From the NCBI RefSeq assembly GCF_001038485.1, contig NZ_LDUE01000025.1, positions 1-39,882 on the forward strand: 39,882 bases of DNA, in the 5' to 3' direction. Below, one piece after another: positions 34,635 to 39,882 of this stretch. A model generated the notes under the pieces. It saw only the letters and a list, made by a program, of their open reading frames with translations. It had not been told where the DNA came from and made no database searches. Origin of the DNA: Ornithinibacillus californiensis (GTDB taxonomy: Bacteria > Bacillota > Bacilli > Bacillales > Amphibacillaceae). The translations under genes and the position numbers were made by a program. Positions within the stretch are counted from its first letter, which is position 1. Each line of letters starts with the position of its first letter.

Positions 34635-34793
34635 ATGGGATTCGGATTCGGTATAGGACCATATGGTGGTGGCGGCCTTGGTTATGGAGGCTACGGATAT
34701 AATACAGCGGGAACTGGTTATGGAGCTAATGGCTTCGCTTTGATCGTTGTATTATTTATCCTGCTTATCATTGTAGGCGCCGCTTGTTTATAA
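34635..34793 (+). CDS. YjcZ-family sporulation protein, Gly/Tyr-rich long form
   Basis: 52 residues. ATG 34635 follows AAAGGTGTGGTGG. It starts [20 protein letters not shown], then [17 protein letters not shown] and the [13 protein letters not shown] helix that all YjcZ proteins share. It is co-transcribed with the gene at 34487, 31 bases apart. The mirror gene at 39368-39529 is very similar. Confidence 0.85.
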   Translation: MGFGFGIGPYGGGGLGYGGYGYNTAGTGYGANGFALIVVLFILLIIVGAACL

Positions 34794-34802
34794 TCTCAAC
34801 TT

Positions 34803-34834
34803 TAATGGAGTACAATTCATTTTGTGCTCCATTA
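34803..34834 (+). terminator. Terminator after the plus-strand YjcZ pair
   Basis: TAATGGAG and CTCCATTA with an inner ACAA/TTGT pairing. It lies ten bases after the stop of the gene at 34635. The T run is weak. Confidence 0.6.
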
Positions 34835-34969
34835 TAGTTATACGAGAATTCACTCAATTGCACACTGCCATTTATTTGAATGAAAAATGTTGAATGTCTA
34901 ATAATATTAATGATTACATCAACGGATTTAGAGATATAAACAATATCCCTTTATACAAGGAGGTCCTTT

Positions 34970-35881
34970 ATGGATACTGAAATGATATCCTCTCAATATC
35001 TTGTAATGATTGTAACAGGAATTGTTATGGGTACTATGGCTCGTATAATGACTATTAAAGCTGACTACCGGCAATACCCTAGTTATCCAAATGGATATTT
35101 AATACATTTAGTTACAGGCTTTGTCGCCGCATCATTAGGGGCAGTTGCAATACCAGCATTAATGACTAAAAATTTTGTTGCTGTAACTTTTCTAACTGTT
35201 GCTATTCAGCAGTTTCGTGATGTAAGAAAATCTGAAAGGGAGAGCTTAAAGGACTTAGAAAATACGGAATTCGCATTTCGTGGAGACGCCTACATTGATG
35301 GAATATCAAAAACATTTGAATCAAGAAATTATTTCGCATTGATAGTTGCTCTCGTATCATCTCTGACAATTCAAATTGTCAATCTGGAACAAATTTGGTT
35401 AAGCATTTTAGCAGCAATTGTTACTGGTGGACTTACTTTTTATATCATCAATCGCTTTTCGAAAGGAAAAAGTGTTGGAGATATAGCGGATGTCAAACAA
35501 GGTGAAATTGAAGTAAAAGGATCAGAATTATTTGTCGATGGCATTTATGTTTCCAATCTTTTAGGGAGTGAAAATGCTGCGAAGATGTTCAATGATGAAG
35601 GAATAGCAGTAGTGATTAACCCCCACGAAGAACATTTTCGCATTGGACTTGATAACTTTGGACAAAGACAAGCAATACTATTTGAGGCAACAAGGGCATT
35701 AGGTGCAAAAAGATACCACTTCAGTAGAAAGGAATACGATGATGGAAGAATCGTTATTACCTTAATACCTATTGCTGGTGATATCAATAAACTAATACAT
35801 ACTGTTAGAAATACCCCTATACTTGAAAGCGTTAAAAAAAGTAGTAAATTGATGAACACAAAATTTATTGGGAGGGAATGA
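34970..35881 (+). CDS. YIEGIA-family membrane protein
   Basis: 303 residues. ATG 34970 follows AAGGAGG. About five membrane helices lie in the first 165 residues (YLVMIVTGIVMGTMARI, LIHLVTGFVAASLGAVAIP, YFALIVALVSSLTIQIV and others), and a soluble C-terminal domain of about 130 residues follows. The motif that names the family is YIDGIS here (near 112) in place of YIEGIA. These proteins occur in spore formers and go with a small capping partner, which is the next gene. The molecular role is not settled. Confidence 0.82.
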   Translation: MDTEMISSQYLVMIVTGIVMGTMARIMTIKADYRQYPSYPNGYLIHLVTGFVAASLGAVAIPALMTKNFVAVTFLTVAIQQFRDVRKSERESLKDLENTEFAFRGDAYIDGISKTFESRNYFALIVALVSSLTIQIVNLEQIWLSILAAIVTGGLTFYIINRFSKGKSVGDIADVKQGEIEVKGSELFVDGIYVSNLLGSENAAKMFNDEGIAVVINPHEEHFRIGLDNFGQRQAILFEATRALGAKRYHFSRKEYDDGRIVITLIPIAGDINKLIHTVRNTPILESVKKSSKLMNTKFIGRE

Positions 35882-35884
35882 TTA

Positions 35885-36091
35885 ATGGGTAGAGAAATAT
35901 CCCAAAGACCAAATTATCAAGTGCTGGCCATTGTGACATTGCAAAAAGACCGCATACTAGGTGGGTCACAACTTTCATTGTTAGCTAACGATGAGGAACA
36001 GCAAAAGCGTATCACACAGGACATTGCTAAAGCAATGAAGGCAGATGTGGTAAAAATGAAGGATGGCGATTATCTCGTTATAAGGGTTTAA
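35885..36091 (+). CDS. Capping complex subunit for YIEGIA
   Basis: 68 residues. ATG 35885 is four bases after the stop codon of the YIEGIA gene and follows GGGAGG, so the two are coupled. It is soluble: VLAIVTLQKDRILGGSQLSLLA, then EEQQKRITQDIAKAM and GDYLVIRV. Length and position are those of the small partner always found after YIEGIA genes. No enzyme motif is visible. Confidence 0.78.
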   Translation: MGREISQRPNYQVLAIVTLQKDRILGGSQLSLLANDEEQQKRITQDIAKAMKADVVKMKDGDYLVIRV

Positions 36092-36170
36092 AAGGATGAA
36101 TAGTTCGAATGAGACTGACAATAATAATATTAATCACTAGGTACTATACCTATAAAAGGGAGCTTTTTAA

Positions 36171-36746
36171 ATGTTAAAAACTATAGATGTAGGGCTTATG
36201 GCAAATCACCTGTCAGTCCATAATGCACTTATCAAAAAGTTGGAGCTATATGCTTCTAGTACTAAAAATCAACATTTAATTATGTTATTGGAACAACAGG
36301 CCGGATTAATGAAAAATCATGTAAATGTAATGAATAGGTTATTAACTCCGGACAATTTGCACCAGGTGTCTTTACCACCAATTCCACAGGTTCCAAGTCA
36401 TACCCATAATGATTATGCTTCTATTGGTTTAGAGGATAAAGACATTGCGACGGACGCCCAAGTTACAGCATTAGCAATGGCAAACGATAATTTCACTTCA
36501 GCACTTAATATGAAAAACCCACAGGTTAAAAAAATTCATGTTGAAATGGCTTTACAACAGTCACAGATAGCTGAACAAATTGGTATGTTAGCACAACAGA
36601 ATGGATGGATGAGCCACCCTAACGCATCTACAACAGAGCAAGTTGAGGCCCAAAATCCATTACAAGCGAATAATAATCATAACCATATGCCAATTTATCA
36701 AAACAAAAACGTTAACACTAACCAACCAAACCAGTTACACCATTAA
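36171..36746 (+). CDS. CotF-like/ferritin-like helical protein with an Asn/His-rich tail
   Basis: 191 residues. ATG 36171 follows AAAAGGGAG. Residues 1-145 are helical, with IDVGLMANHLSVHNALIKKLE at the start and ALNMKNPQVKKIHVEMALQQ near 120; they align with the protein at 26156. Residues 155-191 are polar and rich in Asn, Gln and His (NNNHNHMPIYQNKN, NQLHH). That tail is common in coat proteins. It probably belongs to the spore-surface group with YIEGIA and YjcZ. A clear terminator follows. Confidence 0.65.
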   Translation: MLKTIDVGLMANHLSVHNALIKKLELYASSTKNQHLIMLLEQQAGLMKNHVNVMNRLLTPDNLHQVSLPPIPQVPSHTHNDYASIGLEDKDIATDAQVTALAMANDNFTSALNMKNPQVKKIHVEMALQQSQIAEQIGMLAQQNGWMSHPNASTTEQVEAQNPLQANNNHNHMPIYQNKNVNTNQPNQLHH

Positions 36747-36775
36747 GAGTAAAAAGGTTAAATAACCCACTTATC

Positions 36776-36808
36776 AAAAATGTCCCTCCAATTGGGACAT
36801 TTTTTCTT
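36776..36808 (+). terminator. Terminator after the CotF-like gene
   Basis: AAAAATGTCCC and GGGACATTTTTT flank a seven-base loop, and CTT follows the T run. Confidence 0.88.
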
Positions 36809-36875
36809 AAAGAAGTACATCTTATTCTAATTTCTTGTTAGTAATATTCCACATAATAATACGAGGTGAGATAAT

Positions 36876-37577
36876 ATGGAACAACATCATCAGCATCATG
36901 AAAGCACTATACCAAACCAAAATGTCCTTAATGAAATTAATGTTTCCTTAACATATAGGGATAATATCGTAGAAATTCATTTGGAAAATAATGATGATAT
37001 CAATAATCCAATTGAATTAGTTGAAAATCATGAAAAATATATGCATCTGATTATAGTTAGTAACGATCTGGAGGAATACTATCATCTACATCCAAAAAAA
37101 ATAAAAGATAACCATTTTGAAGCAAAAGTTAAATTAAGTGATAGAGGAAGCTATAAGGGTTTTGTAGATATTATTGTTGAAGGAAAAGATTATGTTATAG
37201 AACCTATTTCAATAGGTAGAAATCACGCAAATGAATCAATAATGCGATTAGAGCCTGAGTCCGAAAATGAAAAAGAAATAAAAGGATATCAAATTATATT
37301 GGAACATGGGCATTTTGCCACCAATGAAAAGGTTGAATTAAAATTCAATTTAAAAAATGCAAAACCCGATCCATATTTAGGGGCATTGGGTCACGTTGTC
37401 ATTCTTGATGAACTAGCGGAAAGGTTTATTCATGTACATCCAGTATCAAATAATAAAACAATTTTTGAAACGCATTTTGATACAGCAGGAAAGTATAAAC
37501 TCTGGGCTGAATTTAAAATTGGACAAGAAATTATTACTTTTCCATATGTTTTTGAAGTGATGCAAACCTTACACTAG
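36876..37577 (+). CDS. Unrecognised beta-rich protein with two HxH motifs
   Basis: 233 residues. ATG 36876 follows CGAGGTG. It begins HHQHHESTIP, then two similar beta-sandwich-like halves. The first has YYHLHP near 68-73 and the second FIHVHP near 190-195, each after a hydrophobic strand (YMHLIIVSN, LGHVVILDE). The repeated H-x-H at the same place in each half, plus the His-rich start, suggests metal binding. There is no signal peptide. FixH- or CopC-like folds have similar shape, but I cannot assign the family. It lies between the CotF-like gene and the Cys-rich copper protein gene and may act with it. Confidence 0.6.
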   Translation: MEQHHQHHESTIPNQNVLNEINVSLTYRDNIVEIHLENNDDINNPIELVENHEKYMHLIIVSNDLEEYYHLHPKKIKDNHFEAKVKLSDRGSYKGFVDIIVEGKDYVIEPISIGRNHANESIMRLEPESENEKEIKGYQIILEHGHFATNEKVELKFNLKNAKPDPYLGALGHVVILDELAERFIHVHPVSNNKTIFETHFDTAGKYKLWAEFKIGQEIITFPYVFEVMQTLH

Positions 37578-37648
37578 CCTGGGGTATAAATTTAAATTCT
37601 CAGAGAATGCTAAAGGTGTCAAATTTTATTAAAAAGGAGTGTTTATAG

Positions 37649-37993
37649 ATGGGAGTACTAACCAATTCACCAACTAACATGGATCATTGTATTGAGGAAT
37701 GTTTAAAATGTGCACGTGCCTGTGAGGAATGTCATACAGCATGTTTACAAGAACCAGACATTCAAGCAAGAATTACATGTATTCAGCATCTAAATGACTG
37801 TGCTGAAATTTGTTTACAGGCTGCGGCTCTAATGGCTCGAAACAGTCATATGGCTAAAAGCTTTTGTGAACTTTGTGCTTCAATGTGTGAAGGCTGTGCT
37901 ACGGAATGTGATAAATTCCAAGATGCACATTGCAAGGAATGTGCGGATATATGCCGTGCGTGTGCAAATGCATGTAGACAAATGGCTTCATAA
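37649..37993 (+). CDS. Four-helix-bundle copper-binding protein (DUF326/Csp-like)
   Basis: 114 residues, 19 of them Cys. ATG 37649 follows AAAAGGAG. The Cys lie in C-x3-C or C-x2-C spacing along four helices (HCIEECLKCARACEECHTAC, DCAEIC, CELCASMCEGCATEC, CKECADICRACANAC), as in cytosolic copper storage proteins Csp3, which hold many Cu(I) inside the bundle. No signal peptide is seen, so it is cytosolic. A hairpin follows at 38029. A second, Asp/His-started relative lies convergent at 38841. Confidence 0.88.
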   Translation: MGVLTNSPTNMDHCIEECLKCARACEECHTACLQEPDIQARITCIQHLNDCAEICLQAAALMARNSHMAKSFCELCASMCEGCATECDKFQDAHCKECADICRACANACRQMAS

Positions 37994-38028
37994 AGTCACA
38001 CGAAGGAGAAAAACGTTGTCTAAGTGAA

Positions 38029-38063
38029 AGACAGTCTGTCGAAACCTTCTCGACAGACTGTCT
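38029..38063. terminator. Hairpin after the copper-binding protein gene
   Basis: AGACAGTCTGTCGA and TCGACAGACTGTCT pair perfectly around an eight-base loop. No long T run follows in either direction, so it may be a weak terminator or an mRNA end protector. Confidence 0.55.
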
Positions 38064-38093
38064 ATAGAATTAATTATAGTTTTCCCAATTTTA

Positions 38094-38333
38094 TTATCCT
38101 GTTATACTAATTCCATTAGGTACACTTGGCACTTTGATAGTTTTAAGTACTCTTTCTTGTTCCACATCAATTACACTCACAGTATCTTCAAACATGTTGG
38201 TTACATACACATATTTATTATCCGGGCTTGAAACGATGCCATGAGAACCACTTCCGGTTTTAATGGTTGTTGTTCCTTTCTCAGTGGAAAGGTCAAGCAT
38301 AAGTTTATTTTCTTCATATTCATTACCTAGATT
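38094..38333 (-). pseudogene. Remnant of a YVTN beta-propeller protein
   Basis: The frame reads SHGIVSSPDNKYVYVTNMFE, then DTVSVIDVEQERVLKTIKVP and ends SVPNGISITG. That is one to two YVTN blades, against seven in intact proteins of 300 or more residues. A TGA at about 38331 ends it on the upstream side, and no ribosome site precedes its only ATG (38300). So it is the last part of a lost surface or secreted protein gene. No product is expected, though a short peptide cannot be excluded. Confidence 0.65.
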
Positions 38334-38840
38334 TTTTCATCACTTCTTCCACTATCTTGCCCCTATAGCTTTAAGTACATTTATTCACATTCATATTATT
38401 TTAACATAAAAATCCAATGGCTTTTATATTGTATTGAAAATTAGTACAGAAAATGGAGGGCGTTTTAGTAACCAAAATATGCAGTTGACAAGAGTTTATG
38501 TTAACTTGCTAAACCAAGTGATTACTAAGGTGTATATTCGCTATCATTCCGTGTAAAAATATTATTAAATAAATAAATAAATTAAGCAATCCAATTTTTA
38601 TGTTAATTGGACTGCTTAAATGATCAATATTTTATACTCCAAAACAGAACCTGTTAGTGTTAAAACCTCTACGATTTTCTATGCGATATAGAAGTTAATA
38701 GCATGTGATTTACCCGTTATTTACCTTGTGAAATTACTTTTTCTACTTTTCAATCGAACTACTTACCTAAATACGTCCACTTTTTCTATTCCGTTTAGGT
38801 TGCCCCATAGTTCTAAATTATCAAAAATAAAATATCACAA
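38334..38840. other. Intergenic stretch with one hairpin, no gene seen
   Basis: An inverted repeat TTAAGCAATCCAATT and AATTGGACTGCTTAA (38582-38619) forms a stem with one mismatch and an eight-base loop. I see no supported frame here. Confidence 0.45.
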
Positions 38841-39212
38841 TCACACAGAATATGATTTACATTCTTGTGCGCAATTTAAACATATTTGCCCACATTGTTG
38901 TGATTCGTGATCAGGAAATTGTAAACATGTATTCCCACATACCTCACAGACATAAGCACAATATTGAGCAAGTGATTTAGATAGTTGTGAATTTCTAGCC
39001 AAATATTTAGCCATTAATGTACAAATATCCGCACAATCACGTAATAATTGTATTTGTTTTTCCCTGGAGTGGGACCTATCTACCTTATTAACTAACATAC
39101 TAACCATGCCTTCACAAGTTTCCTCACAATGTTGTATTGTTTTCAATAAATGATGGGGAGTTATATTAGTGTAAGAATAGTGGTGATGGGATACATCGTG
39201 GGTATAATGCAT
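38841..39212 (-). CDS. Cys-rich four-helix copper-binding protein, YhjQ-like
   Basis: 123 residues, 12 Cys. ATG 39212 follows AAAGGAGG. A His/Tyr-rich start (YTHDVSHHHYSYTN, HH) leads into helices with HCEETC, DCADIC, YCAYVCEVCGNTC and CGQICLNCAQEC, the DUF326 pattern. It matches Bacillus YhjQ-type proteins more than the one at 37649 because of its His-rich start and lower Cys count. It lacks a signal peptide. It probably binds Cu(I), and by its neighbours it may act in the mother cell or coat. Confidence 0.82.
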   Translation of the reverse strand: MHYTHDVSHHHYSYTNITPHHLLKTIQHCEETCEGMVSMLVNKVDRSHSREKQIQLLRDCADICTLMAKYLARNSQLSKSLAQYCAYVCEVCGNTCLQFPDHESQQCGQICLNCAQECKSYSV

Positions 39213-39310
39213 AAATTTTTCCTCCTTTAGATTTCTCGGTTATTTTCCATGTCATTGTATGTAGGGATATTTGTCCTAGGGATTAGGCGTTTTCCTTAAT
39301 TTAGAACAAA

Positions 39311-39341
39311 AATAGGCTATCAGTAAGCCTGAAAGCCTATT
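39311..39341 (-). terminator. Terminator of the minus-strand YjcZ pair
   Basis: AATAGGCTATCAG and CTGAAAGCCTATT pair with one mismatch around a five-base loop. On the minus strand a T run follows. Confidence 0.78.
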
Positions 39342-39367
39342 GTATCGTTCCAATATTTAAGCCGAAT

Positions 39368-39529
39368 CTATAACCAAGCAGCACCTACTATGATTAGAAG
39401 GATAAACAACACAACGATAAGTGCAAAGCCACCGCCTGCACCGTATCCTCCGCCAAATCCGGAACCATAACCATAGCCTAGGCCACCACCAAAACCATAA
39501 CCACCATAAGGTCTTACACCAAAGCCCAT
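39368..39529 (-). CDS. YjcZ-family sporulation protein, Gly/Tyr-rich long form
   Basis: 53 residues. ATG 39529 follows AAAGGAG. It starts [16 protein letters not shown], continues with Gly/Tyr repeats to about residue 33, and ends in the [19 protein letters not shown] helix. The counterpart at 34635-34793 has the same start and helix. It is the second gene of the minus-strand pair. Confidence 0.85.
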   Translation of the reverse strand: MGFGVRPYGGYGFGGGLGYGYGSGFGGGYGAGGGFALIVVLFILLIIVGAAWL

Positions 39530-39553
39530 AAAAATACTCCTTTCATATAATTA

Positions 39554-39658
39554 TTAATAACCAACATAGGCAGCTCCAACAATGATTAATAATATAAACA
39601 AAACAACTAGTAAGGCAAAACCTCCACCATAACCTACTCCTGCAACAGCTTCACTCAT
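39554..39658 (-). CDS. YjcZ-family sporulation protein, short form
   Basis: 34 residues. ATG 39658 lies after AAGGGGGTG. MSEAVAGVGYGGGFALL is followed by the [15 protein letters not shown] helix and GY. It pairs with the gene at 39368, 24 bases apart, as 34487 pairs with 34635. Confidence 0.85.
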   Translation of the reverse strand: MSEAVAGVGYGGGFALLVVLFILLIIVGAAYVGY

Positions 39659-39686
39659 GACAACACCCCCTTACCTTTTACACATT

Positions 39687-39714
39687 TACTATATGATAGA
39701 TACTAGGTCCTCGT
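39687..39714 (-). promoter_or_regulatory. Sigma-K-like promoter of the minus-strand YjcZ pair
   Basis: On the minus strand AC (39714-39713), 17 bases, CATATAGTA (39695-39687). Sequence and spacing equal those at 34428-34455. The gene at 39658 starts 28 bases on. Confidence 0.65.
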
Positions 39715-39882
39715 ATGGTTCAATACCTAGTAATAGTAATATTGGGCAGATATGGACATTTCTACAATGAATTTTTTAGTAGATAGTAAATTACATAGTG
39801 GGTTTGAACATATCTCCACCATCTAAGTGTCTAGTTAATGAACGTTTTAATTCCTTTCATATAAATAATAATAATAATATTA

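Noticed and set aside
36096-36140. Fourteen-codon frame MNSSNETDNNNINH
   Set aside because: It has a start and stop but no clear ribosome site and a composition expected by chance in A/T-rich DNA.
39868-39882. ATA trinucleotide run at the right edge
   Set aside because: A simple low-complexity run with only a few copies; no sign of function.

Overview
The window is low-GC Firmicute DNA, most likely from an endospore-forming member of the Bacillaceae. Strong AGGAGG ribosome sites precede most genes. The cadmium, mercury and copper genes are of Bacillus/Staphylococcus type, and the right end carries coat-associated families (YjcZ, YIEGIA, CotF-like, YppG-like, YhjQ-like). I saw no rRNA, tRNA or CRISPR array. 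Genus-level assignment is not possible from what I can see.

Region 1 (1-10.7 kb) is accessory DNA of mobile character. It opens inside an IS256-type element that has cut the 3' end off a primase-like gene and is fused to it in frame. A decayed mercuric reductase relic follows. Next come a XerC-like tyrosine recombinase with an inverted-repeat core site just upstream, a DUF4062 (TIR-like fold) protein, and a set of unrecognised genes. Three of these (2605-3858, 8330-9574, 9742-10647) are modular paralogues with related 5' leaders. Two of the three end in DLPF, the sequence of the SSB C-terminal tip. Three small minus-strand genes sit beside them, and two of those are clear paralogues of each other.

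Region 2 (11-31.2 kb) is a composite metal-resistance block: a methyltransferase; a frameshifted CzcO-like flavoprotein; cadC-cadA-cadD and a BdbC-like gene; a YnfA-family gene; merR-merA under a MerR-type operator; lgt; csoR-copA-copZ under a CsoR-type operator; a C39-like peptidase; a siroheme-reductase-like gene with an almost identical CsoR-type operator; a CotF-like gene; a multicopper oxidase; an OmpR-type two-component pair; and, divergent from it, two small membrane or secreted proteins. Met-rich segments recur in the oxidase, the sensor kinase and the two small proteins, so this part probably works as a copper or silver sensing and oxidation unit.

Region 3 (31.3-39.9 kb) looks like spore-surface gene territory: a GNAT acetyltransferase, a methyltransferase, a YppG-like protein, a YjaZ-type protease, a basic small protein with a Gly-rich tail, two YjcZ-family pairs in inverted orientation with matching sigma-K-like promoters, the YIEGIA pair, a second CotF-like protein, an HxH protein and two Cys-rich four-helix copper-binding proteins. 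The best candidate for something undescribed is the DLPF-tailed paralogue family and its leader in region 1.
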